From Marivivens geojensis (GTDB lineage Bacteria; Pseudomonadota; Alphaproteobacteria; Rhodobacterales; Rhodobacteraceae): DNA of 64,000 nt. This document shows, in pieces, positions 8,452 to 17,969 of this stretch; the first letter of the stretch is position 1; each line of letters begins with the position of its first letter. The stretch lies in contig NZ_JALKCU010000001.1 in the NCBI RefSeq assembly GCF_023540835.1, forward strand, positions 496,001 to 560,000, in the 5' to 3' direction. Below the pieces are notes generated by a model. It ran no database searches. It worked only from the letters and a program-made list of their open reading frames with translations, and had not been told where the DNA came from. Made by a program: the position numbers and the translations under genes.

Positions 8452-9813
8452 ATGGCTTCAGCAGCAGAGCAAATGGCGGCAAACCTCAATTGGTCTACCT
8501 TTGGTAAGGCCAAAGAGCTTCGTCAGCGCATCTTCTTCACCATCGGACTTCTGATCGTGTATCGCCTTGGCACTTATATTCCCGTGCCTGGTATCGATAT
8601 CGACGCGCTTCAGAACTTCTTTGCATCTCAGAACACTGGTATCGGCGGTATGCTTGCCATGTTCACGGGCGGCGCATTGAGCCGGATGGGTATCTTTGCC
8701 CTTGGCATCATGCCCTACATCTCTGCATCGATTATCGTGCAGTTGATGGGCTCCATGTATGAGCCGTGGAAGCAACTGAAGAAAGAGGGCGATCAAGGTC
8801 GTCGGAAACTCGCTCAGTATACCCGCTACGGTACCGTGGTTTTGGCGCTGTTCCAGGCCTACGGCCTCGCGGTTTCGCTGGAGTCGGGCGACATGGCTCA
8901 CGATCCGGGTCTATTCTTCCGCGCATCGACGATGATCACTATCGTCGGTGGCACCATGTTCCTGATGTGGGTGGGTGAGCAGATCACCAGCCGCGGCATT
9001 GGTAATGGTATCTCGCTGATCATTTTCGTCGGTATCGTGGCTGAACTTCCTGCCGCTGCGGCGCAGTTCCTGTCGACTGCTCAGCAAACCAGCAACTGGA
9101 TGCTTGTGATCGGCGTGATCGTGATGTTGGCAGCTGTGCTTGCCTTCGTTGTGTTCATGGAGCGCTCGCTGCGTAAGATCCACATCCAGTACCCCCGCCA
9201 ACAGCGCGGTATGAAGGTGTACGACGGCGGTTCTTCGCACCTCCCAATCAAGGTTAACCCAGCTGGCGTTATCCCTGCGATCTTTGCGTCTGCACTTTTG
9301 TTGCTGCCGACAACCATCGCGACCTTTACAGAGCAGACCTCTAACGCCGTTCTGTCTTGGGTTCTGGCTTATTTCGGCCCCGGTCAGCCGCTCTATCTGC
9401 TGTTCTTCACAGCGATGATCGTGTTCTTCACTTACTTCTACACCAAGGAAGTCGCGTTCAAGACCGACGAAGTTGCTGAGAACCTCAAGAGCCAGAACGG
9501 CTTTGTTCCTGGCATCCGTCCAGGCAAGCGTACTGCTGAATACTTCGACTACGTTGTGACCCGTGTCCTCGTGCTTGGTTCGGCTTACCTTGCGTTAGTT
9601 TGTCTCATGCCAGAGATTATCCGTAGCTTTTCCGGTTTCACTTTCTATTTTGGCGGCACTTCAGTGCTGATCATCGTGTCGGTTGGAATGGATACAATCC
9701 AGCAAGTGCAATCTCATTTGCTCGCCCACCAATACGAAGGCCTCATTGAAAAATCGCAACTGCGTGGCAAACGTAGTGCCAATAAACGGAACAGGGGACC
9801 GGCTCGTCGATGA
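8452..9813 (+). CDS. secY: Protein translocase subunit SecY
   Basis: The 453-residue inner-membrane channel of the Sec translocon has the ten expected hydrophobic helices, the N-terminal [22 protein letters not shown] signature (split here by the amphipathic start) and the [11 protein letters not shown] motif. The cytosolic loop around [22 protein letters not shown] and the basic C-terminus ([15 protein letters not shown]) are present. It overlaps adk by 4 bases (ATGA), the usual alphaproteobacterial order. Confidence 0.98.
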   Translation: MASAAEQMAANLNWSTFGKAKELRQRIFFTIGLLIVYRLGTYIPVPGIDIDALQNFFASQNTGIGGMLAMFTGGALSRMGIFALGIMPYISASIIVQLMGSMYEPWKQLKKEGDQGRRKLAQYTRYGTVVLALFQAYGLAVSLESGDMAHDPGLFFRASTMITIVGGTMFLMWVGEQITSRGIGNGISLIIFVGIVAELPAAAAQFLSTAQQTSNWMLVIGVIVMLAAVLAFVVFMERSLRKIHIQYPRQQRGMKVYDGGSSHLPIKVNPAGVIPAIFASALLLLPTTIATFTEQTSNAVLSWVLAYFGPGQPLYLLFFTAMIVFFTYFYTKEVAFKTDEVAENLKSQNGFVPGIRPGKRTAEYFDYVVTRVLVLGSAYLALVCLMPEIIRSFSGFTFYFGGTSVLIIVSVGMDTIQQVQSHLLAHQYEGLIEKSQLRGKRSANKRNRGPARR

Positions 9814-10385
9814 ACATTATTCTGCTTGGACCGCCGGGTGCGGGTAAGGGAACACAGGCTCAAAAGCTTGTGGAGGAACGCAACATGGTGCAGCTGTCGA
9901 CTGGCGACATGCTGCGCGAGGCACGCACAAGCGGCACTGAAATGGGTAAGAAGGTTGCGGCTGTCATGGACGCTGGCAATCTCGTCACCGATGAAATTGT
10001 CATCGGTCTTATCCGCGAGAAACTAGAGCAGGGCGCTGCTGGCGGCTTTATCTTCGATGGCTTCCCGCGCACTCTTGCTCAGGCTGACGCACTGGATGGA
10101 CTGCTGTCCGAAATGGGTCAGAAGCTGGATGCGGTTATCGAGCTGCAAGTTGACGATGAGGTTCTTGTCAGCCGCATTGTTGGTCGCGCTGAAGCGGCTG
10201 CTGCTGCAGGTCAACCTGTTAGAGCGGACGACAACGAAGACGCGCTTCGCGTTCGTCTGGCAGCTTACTACAAACAGACCAGTCCGCTGATCGGCTACTA
10301 CTATGCCAAAGGTGGTCTAAAGTCGGTCGATGGTCTGGCTAGCATGGACGATGTTGCGAAAAGCATCGCGGACATTCTGGGTTAA
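9810..10385 (+). CDS. adk: Adenylate kinase, short-LID form
   Basis: The 191-residue enzyme interconverts ATP plus AMP with two ADP in the cytosol. The P-loop [11 protein letters not shown] (residues 7-17), the AMP-binding DGFPRT and the [12 protein letters not shown] segment are visible. The LID is short (about [17 protein letters not shown]) without zinc cysteines, as in many alphaproteobacteria. It starts inside the secY stop (ATGA) and is followed by a terminator. Confidence 0.97.
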   Translation: MNIILLGPPGAGKGTQAQKLVEERNMVQLSTGDMLREARTSGTEMGKKVAAVMDAGNLVTDEIVIGLIREKLEQGAAGGFIFDGFPRTLAQADALDGLLSEMGQKLDAVIELQVDDEVLVSRIVGRAEAAAAAGQPVRADDNEDALRVRLAAYYKQTSPLIGYYYAKGGLKSVDGLASMDDVAKSIADILG

Positions 10386-10409
10386 TTTGACCCTGCTACG
10401 CATTGGTGT

Positions 10410-10440
10410 AAGGCCTGCGACATGTTTCGCGGGCCTTTTG
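10410..10440 (+). terminator. Intrinsic terminator after adk
   Basis: The stem AAGGCC-t-GCGA with TTCGC-GGGCCTT is followed by TTTTG. Confidence 0.75.
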
Positions 10441-10451
10441 CCTTCAAGGGG

Positions 10452-10480
10452 TTGACCCGTTCGAAAAGCCCCCATAAACA
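10452..10480 (+). promoter_or_regulatory. Candidate promoter for rpsM-rpsK(-rpoA)
   Basis: The -35 TTGACC (10452-10457) and -10 TAAACA (10475-10480) have 17-base spacing. The predicted leader to rpsM is about 150 bases, long enough for the ribosomal-protein feedback sites found in other bacteria, though I cannot identify one by eye. Confidence 0.55.
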
Positions 10481-10637
10481 GCCCCATCCCTTTTGGGGGA
10501 ATCAACCATGTTTTTCGGGTCGCTCCCGATTCGCATGATCACCTCATGAACAGTGGCCCGCTAGGTTTCACCTTTCGGGCTTCCGTTGTGAAAAAAGATT
10601 CCGGTACGACGGAATCGCAACGAAAAGGAAAGCTAAC

Positions 10638-11006
10638 GTGGCACGTATCGCCGGCGTGAACATCCCGACTGCTAAGCGGGTTCCAATCGCCCTCACCTAC
10701 ATTACGGGCATTGGCCCGTTCATCGCAAACCAGATTTGCGAAGCATGCAACATCGATCTGACCCGTCGTGTAAACGAACTGTCTGATGCGGAAGTTCTGA
10801 CAATCCGTGAATACATCGACGCAAACGTCACCGTCGAAGGTGACCTGCGCCGTGAAGTAACTATGAACATCAAGCGTCTGATGGATCTCGGTTGCTACCG
10901 TGGTCTGCGTCATCGTCGTAACCTGCCCGTCCGCGGTCAGCGTACCCACACCAACGCTCGCACCCGCAAAGGCCCTGCAAAGGCCATCGCTGGTAAGAAG
11001 AAGTAA
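10638..11006 (+). CDS. rpsM: 30S ribosomal protein S13
   Basis: The 122-residue protein starts [21 protein letters not shown] and ends with the basic tail [22 protein letters not shown]13 contacts the P-site tRNA and L5. AAGGAAAG precedes the ATG. Confidence 0.98.
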   Translation: MARIAGVNIPTAKRVPIALTYITGIGPFIANQICEACNIDLTRRVNELSDAEVLTIREYIDANVTVEGDLRREVTMNIKRLMDLGCYRGLRHRRNLPVRGQRTHTNARTRKGPAKAIAGKKK

Positions 11007-11021
11007 GGGAGGGCATAGACA

Positions 11022-11414
11022 ATGGCTCGTGATACCCGTCGTGGTGGTAAGAAAAAAGTTTCCAAGAACATCGCAGCTGGCGTTGCTCATGTGAACTCCA
11101 CCTTCAACAACACTAAAATTCTGATCTCTGACGTGCAGGGCAACGCGATCTCGTGGTCGTCCGCTGGCACCATGGGCTTCAAGGGCTCGCGCAAATCGAC
11201 CCCTTATGCTGCTCAGATGGCTGCAGAAGATGCTGGCAAGAAAGCTCAGGAACATGGCGTTAAGACGCTTGAAGTAGAAGTTCAGGGCCCAGGTTCGGGT
11301 CGTGAATCCGCTCTGCGCGCTCTGGCTGCTGCTGGTTTCAACATCACTTCGATCCGTGATGTGACCCCGCTGGCACACAACGGCTGCCGTCCGCCGAAGC
11401 GCCGCCGCGTCTAA
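11022..11414 (+). CDS. rpsK: 30S ribosomal protein S11
   Basis: The 130-residue protein has the S11 platform-domain motifs ([28 protein letters not shown]) and the [13 protein letters not shown]-terminus. rpsD, which often follows rpsK in other bacteria, is absent here; rpoA comes next, as in many alphaproteobacteria. Confidence 0.98.
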   Translation: MARDTRRGGKKKVSKNIAAGVAHVNSTFNNTKILISDVQGNAISWSSAGTMGFKGSRKSTPYAAQMAAEDAGKKAQEHGVKTLEVEVQGPGSGRESALRALAAAGFNITSIRDVTPLAHNGCRPPKRRRV

Positions 11415-11427
11415 TATCGATTATCCC

Positions 11428-11458
11428 ACTGGGGCTGTGGTTTTTCCACGGCCCCAGT
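11428..11458 (+). terminator. Hairpin between rpsK and rpoA
   Basis: The stem ACTGGGGC-t-GTGG with CCAC-GGCCCCAGT has a T5 loop but only a weak T tract after it. It is probably an attenuating or processing structure, since no clear rpoA promoter is seen. Confidence 0.5.
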
Positions 11459-11524
11459 ACGTCATTTTAAACCTCGGGCGTTTGCCTTTTGGGACATGAA
11501 AGGCAGACAAGTATGGAGGGACGC

Positions 11525-12541
11525 ATGATCCACAAGAACTGGGCTGAACTTATCAAGCCGACCCAACTTGACGTGAAACCGGGCAATGACCCGCAGCGTC
11601 AGGCCACTGTTATCGCTGAACCGCTTGAGCGTGGTTTCGGTCTGACACTGGGCAACGCACTTCGTCGTATTCTGCTGTCGTCGCTGCAAGGCGCTGCGAT
11701 CACTGCAGTTCACATCGATAATGTTCTGCACGAATTTTCGTCTGTTGCTGGTGTACGTGAAGACGTCACCGACATCGTCCTGAACCTCAAGGGCGTTGCG
11801 ATCCGCATGGACGTTGAAGGTCCGAAGCGTTTGACCGTTCAGGCCAAAGGTCCGGGCGTTGTAACTGCTGGCGACATTTCCGAATCCGCAGGCATCGAAG
11901 TCCTGAACAAAGATCACGTTATCTGTCACCTCGACGATGGCGCTGACCTTTACATGGAACTCACCGTTAACACCGGTAAGGGCTATGTGGCTGCAGACAA
12001 AAACAAGCCCGAAGATGCACCGATCGGCCTCATCGCTATCGACGCAATTTATTCGCCAGTTAAGAAAGTATCGTACGACGTTCAGCCGACCCGTGAAGGT
12101 CAGGTTCTCGACTACGATAAACTGACGATGAAAGTCGAAACCGACGGCTCGCTGACCCCGGACGATGCAGTTGCATACGCAGCTCGTATTCTGCAGGACC
12201 AGCTGTCGATCTTCGTAAACTTCGACGAACCGGAATCGGCTTCGGCTGGTTCGGATGACGATGGCCTCGAGTTCAACCCGCTTCTCCTGAAGAAAGTGGA
12301 CGAACTGGAACTGTCTGTACGTTCGGCAAACTGCCTGAAGAACGACAACATCGTTTACATCGGCGATCTGATCCAGAAAACCGAAGCAGAGATGCTGCGC
12401 ACTCCGAACTTCGGCCGCAAGTCGCTTAACGAGATCAAAGAAGTGCTCTCTGGCATGGGTCTGCACCTCGGCATGGACGTCGAGGACTGGCCGCCAGACA
12501 ACATCGAAGACCTCGCAAAGAAATTCGAAGACCAGTTCTAA
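11525..12541 (+). CDS. rpoA: RNA polymerase alpha subunit
   Basis: The 338-residue protein has the N-terminal dimerisation domain ([26 protein letters not shown] at the start, broken here by the family loop) and, after a linker near residue 235, the C-terminal DNA-binding domain ([16 protein letters not shown] and the [12 protein letters not shown] helix). I start at ATG 11525 (MIHKNWAEL) behind GGAGGG; the upstream in-frame ATG would add 12 atypical residues. Confidence 0.98.
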   Translation: MIHKNWAELIKPTQLDVKPGNDPQRQATVIAEPLERGFGLTLGNALRRILLSSLQGAAITAVHIDNVLHEFSSVAGVREDVTDIVLNLKGVAIRMDVEGPKRLTVQAKGPGVVTAGDISESAGIEVLNKDHVICHLDDGADLYMELTVNTGKGYVAADKNKPEDAPIGLIAIDAIYSPVKKVSYDVQPTREGQVLDYDKLTMKVETDGSLTPDDAVAYAARILQDQLSIFVNFDEPESASAGSDDDGLEFNPLLLKKVDELELSVRSANCLKNDNIVYIGDLIQKTEAEMLRTPNFGRKSLNEIKEVLSGMGLHLGMDVEDWPPDNIEDLAKKFEDQF

Positions 12542-12658
12542 TTCTGGCTTCGGTGGGCAGGGCGGAAACGTCCTGCCTTTTCGGGCAATCCCGCCCCAAG
12601 GAGAGTGGCCAATACGCATAGGCCACCGGACAAAGCATAAAACGCTAGGAGAATTAAA

Positions 12659-13087
12659 ATGCGTCACGCTCGCGGTTACCGCCGTCTGAATCGTACTCAC
12701 GAACACCGTAAAGCCCTGTTTGCGAACATGGCTGGTTCGTTGATCGAACACGAACAAATCAAAACCACCCTGCCGAAAGCAAAAGAACTGAAGCGCGTCA
12801 TCGACAAGCTGATCACGCTCGGCAAACGTGGTGACCTGCATGCACGCCGTCAGGCTGATGCGCAGCTCAAACAAGATATTCACGTTGCGAAACTGTTTGA
12901 AGTTCTCGGCCCGCGTTATGCAGAGCGTAACGGTGGTTACTGCCGCGTTCTGAAAGCTGGCTTCCGTTATGGCGACATGGCTCCGATGGCGATCATTGAG
13001 CTGGTTGACCGTGATGTTGACGCAAAAGGCGCAGCAGACCGTGCACGTCTTGAAGCAGAAGAAGCTCTGCTGGGCGACGACGAATAA
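12659..13087 (+). CDS. rplQ: 50S ribosomal protein L17
   Basis: The 142-residue protein begins [24 protein letters not shown] and has the L17 core ([45 protein letters not shown], in two blocks). It is the last gene of the ribosomal cluster; a strong terminator follows. Confidence 0.98.
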   Translation: MRHARGYRRLNRTHEHRKALFANMAGSLIEHEQIKTTLPKAKELKRVIDKLITLGKRGDLHARRQADAQLKQDIHVAKLFEVLGPRYAERNGGYCRVLKAGFRYGDMAPMAIIELVDRDVDAKGAADRARLEAEEALLGDDE

Positions 13088-13111
13088 GTCTCGACCATCG
13101 CTAGTTTTGGG

Positions 13112-13142
13112 AACCCCGTCAGCATAGCTGGCGGGGTTTTTC
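13112..13142 (+). terminator. Intrinsic terminator after rplQ
   Basis: The stem AACCCCG-t-CAGC with GCTG-g-CGGGGTT is followed by TTTTC. Confidence 0.88.
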
Positions 13143-13187
13143 ATTTCGCCATTTCTGGGTAGTGAATGTATGCGATACAATTACAGG

Positions 13188-13216
13188 TTGACCAATAAAC
13201 CTAAGGTTGAAAATAT
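13188..13216 (+). promoter_or_regulatory. Candidate luxR promoter giving a leaderless mRNA
   Basis: The -35 TTGACC (13188-13193) and -10 AAATAT (13211-13216) are 17 bases apart. The -10 ends 6 bases before the ATG at 13223, so transcription would start at or beside the start codon. No purine-rich ribosome site precedes that ATG. A small dyad AACCTAAGGTT lies between the two boxes and could bind a regulator. Confidence 0.4.
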
Positions 13217-13222
13217 CCTGGT

Positions 13223-13834
13223 ATGGCTCAGGTATTTGGAATCGAAACACATTTAGAGAGGCTCGATCAAATCGCGCCGAATGGTTTCTTTTTCGGACTG
13301 CACATTCGGCACACGCTGCCTTTGTTCACTCATCAAACCTACCCGAGCCTATGGGTTAATCACTACATTAGGGAGGCTTACGCGCTCCGTGATCCGATCA
13401 TTGCGTGGGGGCTTGATCGGGTGGGCACTTGCCGCTGGAGCGAAATTGATATTCCGGACCCGTTCAACATTCTTGGACAGGCGCAGGAATTTGGGATGAA
13501 TTTTGGGATCGCGGTATCTTTTGGGCCGCTCCACTCAAGGACCATAGCGACAGCCTCGCGGCCAGATCGCGAGTTTACGGAAACCGAGATTGGGTCATTT
13601 GCCGATGTAATCGACGCGCTTCATACCATTTACCAGCCCCCCGAGTCCTTAACGGACGCCCAAACAGAGGCCCTGCGGCGGATTGCCGAGGGGGATCGTT
13701 ATGCTGCGGCTGCTGCAAAACTCGGAATTTCTAGAAGCGCATTCAAAGCGCGGCTGACCGCCGCCCGTTCGAGCCTTCAGGCTCGCACGACGGTAGAGGC
13801 CATCCAGAAGGCGAGGGATTACAGGCTGCTCTGA
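13223..13834 (+). CDS. LuxR-family quorum-sensing regulator
   Basis: The 203-residue protein has an autoinducer-binding domain (about 1-135) and a C-terminal GerE/LuxR helix-turn-helix (about 142-203). Residues typical of the acyl-homoserine lactone pocket are present: Trp44, Tyr48, Asp57, Pro58, Trp72. The HTH departs somewhat from the norm (TDAQTEALRRIAEG for the usual T-x-R-E-x-x-V-L). The cognate synthase gene lies 60 bases downstream on the same strand. It probably binds the lactone made by that enzyme and activates or represses target genes. Confidence 0.9.
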   Translation: MAQVFGIETHLERLDQIAPNGFFFGLHIRHTLPLFTHQTYPSLWVNHYIREAYALRDPIIAWGLDRVGTCRWSEIDIPDPFNILGQAQEFGMNFGIAVSFGPLHSRTIATASRPDREFTETEIGSFADVIDALHTIYQPPESLTDAQTEALRRIAEGDRYAAAAAKLGISRSAFKARLTAARSSLQARTTVEAIQKARDYRLL

Positions 13835-13894
13835 CGTCCTTTTCGGGATGCGGATGCGGGGTTGTGTGACCCTTAACCCTCGCTGGAGGCACTG

Positions 13895-14485
13895 ATGCTT
13901 AGCACCGTTCTTTCGTTCGCCAATATGCACAATCACGGCGAACTTTTCGCAAATATCCTGCGGGCACGGCGGGATTGTTTTATCGTCAAACGATCGTGGG
14001 ACCTGCCTGAGACGATGGGTATGGAATACGACCAATACGACACACCGCAATCGCGTTGGGTTGCAGTGCATGACGCAACCGGCCGCGTGTTGGCAGGGGC
14101 CCGTATGACACCGACGACTGCGCGGTGTGGTGTCTATAGCTACATGATCCGCGATGCGCAGAGAGGACTTTTAGAAACCATCCCGCAGGACCTTTTGTAT
14201 GAGGATGCCCCGATTGATGAGGGCATTTGGGAGGTGACCCGAGGGTTCATCGGGCATGACATTCCCAACAACATCCGTCTGCGCGTGCGATTGCTGCTGA
14301 CGGGCCAGATTGTGACCGCGGGTCGAGAACTGAACGCGCGGAAGATGATTGCTCTGCTACCTGCTAATTGGACGCGTTGGTCCAAACGGGCTGCGCTTGA
14401 TATTTCACCTGCGGGACGGGTGATGGATATGGGGGGCGTGGACTATCAGGCTGTCTGGTTTGATCTTGGAGACAAACTCCACTGA
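13895..14485 (+). CDS. Acyl-homoserine lactone synthase, LuxI family
   Basis: The 196-residue enzyme makes acyl-homoserine lactone from S-adenosylmethionine and an acyl carrier protein. All classical conserved residues are present: Arg25, Phe29, Trp35, Glu44, Asp46, Asp49 and Arg70, with the signature EYDQYDTP at 44-51. GGAGG lies 5 bases before the ATG. It follows the luxR gene in the same direction. The acyl chain length cannot be read from the sequence. I see no clear lux box in the 60-base gap. Confidence 0.93.
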   Translation: MLSTVLSFANMHNHGELFANILRARRDCFIVKRSWDLPETMGMEYDQYDTPQSRWVAVHDATGRVLAGARMTPTTARCGVYSYMIRDAQRGLLETIPQDLLYEDAPIDEGIWEVTRGFIGHDIPNNIRLRVRLLLTGQIVTAGRELNARKMIALLPANWTRWSKRAALDISPAGRVMDMGGVDYQAVWFDLGDKLH

Positions 14486-14524
14486 CCCTTTGCCAAAGAT
14501 CGGGCGCGGGCGTAGGTTACGGCC

Positions 14525-15841
14525 ATGTCCGATCTTTTCGAAACACCCGCTCCTCAGACCCCGAACGCGCTTCGTCCCCTCGCGGATAGGCTGCGGCCGC
14601 AGACGTTGGCCCAGGTGATAGGGCAAGAGCAGGTTCTCGGCCCTGATGGGCCTTTGGGGGTGATGCTCGCGTCAGGTTCGCTGTCGTCCTTGATCCTATG
14701 GGGTCCACCTGGTGTTGGAAAAACGACGATTGCGCGTTTGCTCGCCCGTGAAACCGAGCTGCATTTCGAACAGATCAGTGCGATTTTTACGGGTGTGCCT
14801 GACCTTCGAAAGGTGTTCGAGGCGGCTAAGCTGCGTCGCGCAAATGGTCGTGGAACTCTTTTGTTCGTGGACGAAATTCATCGTTTCAACAAAGCCCAGC
14901 AGGACAGCTTTTTGCCCCATATGGAGGACGGCACCATCGTGCTCGTTGGGGCGACGACGGAAAACCCGTCGTTCGAACTGAACGCCGCTATTCTAAGCCG
15001 TGCGCAGGTTTTGGTTCTCAATCGGTTATCGTCTGATGAGTTAGAGAAAATGGCGTCTCGGGCAGAGGGCGAAGCGGGCAAAAAACTGTTGCTTGAGCCC
15101 GCCGCGCGCTCTGCGCTTTTGGACATGGCCGATGGGGATGGGCGCGCATTGTTGAACTTGATCGAACAGGTTCTGGCGTGGAAAATCACTGCCCCTTTGG
15201 GTGTCGACCAGCTTACGACCCGTTTGATGCGACGGGCGGCGAAATACGATAAGTCGGGTGAAGAGCATTACAACTTGATCTCCGCGCTGCATAAATCCGT
15301 GCGGGGATCAGATCCCGATGCTGCGCTCTACTGGTATTCGCGCATGTTAGAGGGCGGCGAAGACCCTAGGTATCTGGCGCGTCGTATTTTGCGCATGGCG
15401 GTAGAGGACATCGCGCTGGCTGACCCGAATGCTCAAACGATTTGCCTACATGCATGGGAAACTTATGAGCGACTTGGAAGCCCCGAGGGCGAATTGGCTT
15501 TGGCGCAGGCTGTCATCTATCTTGCGCTCGCTCCTAAAACGAACGCGGGATATGTGGCCTACAAAGCATCCAGAGATGCCGCGCGAAAATCAGGAAGCGA
15601 GCCGCCACCCAAACATATACTTAACGCTCCGACTAAGATGATGAAAGAGCAAGGGTATGGCGCAGGCTATGCCTATGACCATGATGCCGAGGATGGGTTT
15701 TCAGGGCAAAACTACTTTCCAGAGACCATGCAGCGCCCGACGTTCTACAAACCCGTTGATCGCGGGTTTGAACGTGATCTTAAGAAGAGGGCAGACTATT
15801 TCGCAGGCCTTAGGGCCAAGCGGCAGGGACGTCAGAATTGA
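14525..15841 (+). CDS. rarA: Replication-associated recombination protein A (AAA+ ATPase)
   Basis: The 438-residue cytosolic AAA+ protein (MgsA/WRNIP1 family) acts at stalled replication forks. It has Walker A GPPGVGKTT near residue 60, Walker B LFVDEIHRFN, a sensor region GATTENPSFELN and the C-terminal MgsA tetramerisation domain with GYGAGYAYDHD and F-x-G-Q-N-Y-F-P. The start ATG 14525 is 40 bases after luxI. crcB follows in the same direction. Confidence 0.96.
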   Translation: MSDLFETPAPQTPNALRPLADRLRPQTLAQVIGQEQVLGPDGPLGVMLASGSLSSLILWGPPGVGKTTIARLLARETELHFEQISAIFTGVPDLRKVFEAAKLRRANGRGTLLFVDEIHRFNKAQQDSFLPHMEDGTIVLVGATTENPSFELNAAILSRAQVLVLNRLSSDELEKMASRAEGEAGKKLLLEPAARSALLDMADGDGRALLNLIEQVLAWKITAPLGVDQLTTRLMRRAAKYDKSGEEHYNLISALHKSVRGSDPDAALYWYSRMLEGGEDPRYLARRILRMAVEDIALADPNAQTICLHAWETYERLGSPEGELALAQAVIYLALAPKTNAGYVAYKASRDAARKSGSEPPPKHILNAPTKMMKEQGYGAGYAYDHDAEDGFSGQNYFPETMQRPTFYKPVDRGFERDLKKRADYFAGLRAKRQGRQN

Positions 15842-15872
15842 CTCTTTGCTGCTGAACAGCCAAGGAGCGCGG

Positions 15873-16250
15873 ATGATCTGGAATACTCTCTTTGTCGCGG
15901 CGGGCGGTGCTATTGGCGCAGCGCTACGTTATCTGACCAACGTGGGCGTCATGCGCTTGATCGGGCCTGGGTTTCCCTTTGGGACGGTCGTGGTGAATGT
16001 CCTCGGCTCCTTTTTGATGGGGCTTCTTGTTGTTGTCCTCGCAGAGAAGGGTGGTAACAAATTCGCACCGTTTTTAATGACGGGGTTCTTAGGCGGTTTC
16101 ACAACGTTTTCGGCCTATTCGCTGGATGCTGTGACACTTTATAATCGCGGTGAGATCGTGCTGGCTGGCGCATATGTCCTCGGCACGGTGATCGTCGGAA
16201 TTGCGGCACTGGTCGCAGGAATGGCCTTTGGCCGAATGGTGCTACAATGA
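15873..16250 (+). CDS. crcB: Fluoride efflux channel CrcB/Fluc
   Basis: The 125-residue membrane protein has four helices and the family motifs GGAIGAALRY near the N-terminus, G-T-x-x-V-N-x-x-G-S-F and TGFLGGFTTFS(A)Y. It exports fluoride as a dual-topology dimer. The start at 15873 follows AAGGAG at 15862. No fluoride riboswitch is visible upstream. Its stop overlaps the next gene by 4 bases (ATGA). Confidence 0.95.
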   Translation: MIWNTLFVAAGGAIGAALRYLTNVGVMRLIGPGFPFGTVVVNVLGSFLMGLLVVVLAEKGGNKFAPFLMTGFLGGFTTFSAYSLDAVTLYNRGEIVLAGAYVLGTVIVGIAALVAGMAFGRMVLQ

Positions 16251-17299
16251 GCGGTGTGCAAAACATCACAATCAGCGAAGACGATGGCGATCAGCGGATC
16301 GACCGTTGGCTTCGGAAGCTATACCCACACCTAACCCAAGGTCGCATAGAAAAGATGTGCCGCAAGGGCGAATTGCGTGTGGATGGCGGTCGTGTGAAAT
16401 CGAATTCGCGCATTGAGGCGGGCCAGACCGTCCGTATCCCTCCGATGGGCGAAGAAGCCGTAAAACCAGCACCGAAGTTTGATCGCAAAATTACACGGTC
16501 TGACGTTGAGATGATCCAGTCCTGTGTGGTCTGGAAAGATGAGCATATTATTGCGCTGAATAAACCCTCGGGCCTGCCCTCGCAGGGCGGATCGGGTCAG
16601 GGCGACCGTCACGTCGACGCTTTGGCCGAGGCTCTGATGTTCGGCTACAAGGACAAACCAAAGCTGGTTCACCGTCTGGACAAAGATACATCTGGCCTCT
16701 TGCTGCTGGCCCGCACAGATCGTGTCGCCCGTCGGTTGTCGGAGGCGTTGCGTCACCGCAATGTTCGCAAGATCTACTGGGCCGCAGTTGCTGGTGTTCC
16801 GTCTCCTCGTGCGGGTTCGATCAAATACGGCCTGATGAAAGCGCCGGGTCGCGGACGTGGTGGTGAAGGCGAGAAGATGGTTTGTGTTCACCCCGCTAAA
16901 TTGGATGAACACGAGGGTGCGAAACGCGCCCACACCGACTTTTTCACCATCGACCTCGCGGGTTCGCGGATTGCATGGGTTGCGATGACGCCGATCACTG
17001 GTCGCACGCACCAACTCCGTGCGCACATTGCGGAACTTGGTCACCCGATTATCGGCGACGGTAAATATGGTGGGTCTTCTACTGAAAACCTCGGCGATGG
17101 CTGGGGCGCAGGTGTTGGCGGCGAGTTGAGCAAAAGGCTGCACCTCCATGCGCGTATGATCTCGTTCGAGCATCCGATCACCAAAGAGATCATTACCCTT
17201 CAAGCCCCGCTGCCACCGCATATGCAGGAAACTTGGGACTTCTTTGGGTGGGACGTGAACTATCCGCCGATCGATCCTTTTGTGACGGAAGATGAGTGA
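16247..17299 (+). CDS. RluA-family 23S rRNA pseudouridine synthase (RluC-like)
   Basis: The 350-residue enzyme has an N-terminal S4 RNA-binding domain (about 14-70) and a RluA catalytic domain with the HRLDKDTSGLLLLAR motif, where the Asp is catalytic, and GRTHQLRAH. RluC modifies 23S rRNA at three sites in E. coli; RluD-type specificity cannot be excluded. It is linked by overlaps to crcB upstream and to the HAD gene downstream (8 bases). Confidence 0.93.
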   Translation: MSGVQNITISEDDGDQRIDRWLRKLYPHLTQGRIEKMCRKGELRVDGGRVKSNSRIEAGQTVRIPPMGEEAVKPAPKFDRKITRSDVEMIQSCVVWKDEHIIALNKPSGLPSQGGSGQGDRHVDALAEALMFGYKDKPKLVHRLDKDTSGLLLLARTDRVARRLSEALRHRNVRKIYWAAVAGVPSPRAGSIKYGLMKAPGRGRGGEGEKMVCVHPAKLDEHEGAKRAHTDFFTIDLAGSRIAWVAMTPITGRTHQLRAHIAELGHPIIGDGKYGGSSTENLGDGWGAGVGGELSKRLHLHARMISFEHPITKEIITLQAPLPPHMQETWDFFGWDVNYPPIDPFVTEDE

Positions 17300-17969
17300 A
17301 CTGCGCCTCGTCATTTTTGATGTCGATGGAACTTTGGTCGATAGTCAGGGGCTAATCGTTCGTTCGATGGAGGCCGCCTTTGATGGCGTGGGCCTCCCTG
17401 CGCCGTCGCGCGATAAGATCAAGGGGATTGTCGGGCTATCGCTGGATCGCGCGGTTGCCTTGCTCGCACCAGCCGCCTCAGACAAAGAGGTGCAACACAT
17501 TGTGCAAACCTACAAGGACGCCTTCTTTACCTATCGAAGTGCAGAGGGTGCCGCCGCATCTAGTCCATTTTTCTCAGGTGCGCGTGAGGTGCTCGACCAG
17601 TTGCGTGCTGACCCTTGGACGCTACTCGCTGTTGCCACAGGGAAATCAAAGCGCGGGTTGGATGTCTTGATCGAAGCGCATGGGCTAGAGGGATATTTTG
17701 TCTCTCGGCAGGTCGCTGACTTTCATCCGTCAAAACCTCACCCGTCGATGATTTTTACGGCAGTTGATGAAGCAGGCGTAGCGCGGTCTCGAACTGTCAT
17801 GGTCGGGGACACCAGCTACGACATGGATATGGCCAAAGCAGCGGGCGTTGCTGCGATTGGCGTATCTTGGGGCTATCACGCTGTCGAAACACTGAACGCG
17901 GATCGAATTGTCGGTGATTTTGCCGAACTCCCCGCAGCGATTAACGAACTACTGGAGGCCCGATCATGA
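17292..17969 (+). CDS. HAD-superfamily phosphatase (phosphoglycolate phosphatase-like)
   Basis: The 225-residue cytosolic hydrolase has motif I DVDGTLVDS (residues 9-17), motif II VATGKS, a conserved lysine in the HPSKPHPSM stretch and motif IV MVGDTSYDMDMAKAAG. It has an alpha-helical cap of the beta-phosphoglucomutase or Gph type. The substrate is uncertain. It overlaps the pseudouridine synthase gene and the ATP12 gene by 8 and 4 bases, so it belongs to one operon. Confidence 0.88.
   Translation: MSELRLVIFDVDGTLVDSQGLIVRSMEAAFDGVGLPAPSRDKIKGIVGLSLDRAVALLAPAASDKEVQHIVQTYKDAFFTYRSAEGAAASSPFFSGAREVLDQLRADPWTLLAVATGKSKRGLDVLIEAHGLEGYFVSRQVADFHPSKPHPSMIFTAVDEAGVARSRTVMVGDTSYDMDMAKAAGVAAIGVSWGYHAVETLNADRIVGDFAELPAAINELLEARS

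Noticed and set aside
11462-13180. A 572-codon open frame antisense to rpoA and rplQ
   Set aside because: It mirrors two highly expressed genes with strong codon bias, has no ribosome site or family similarity, and is composed of Phe, Val and Cys rich noise typical of antisense frames.
15841-15873. Fluoride riboswitch before crcB
   Set aside because: Only 32 bases separate rarA and crcB and no conserved fluoride-aptamer blocks are present.
16331-17314. A 327-codon antisense frame over the pseudouridine synthase gene
   Set aside because: No recognisable domain or start signal; the plus-strand gene is certain.
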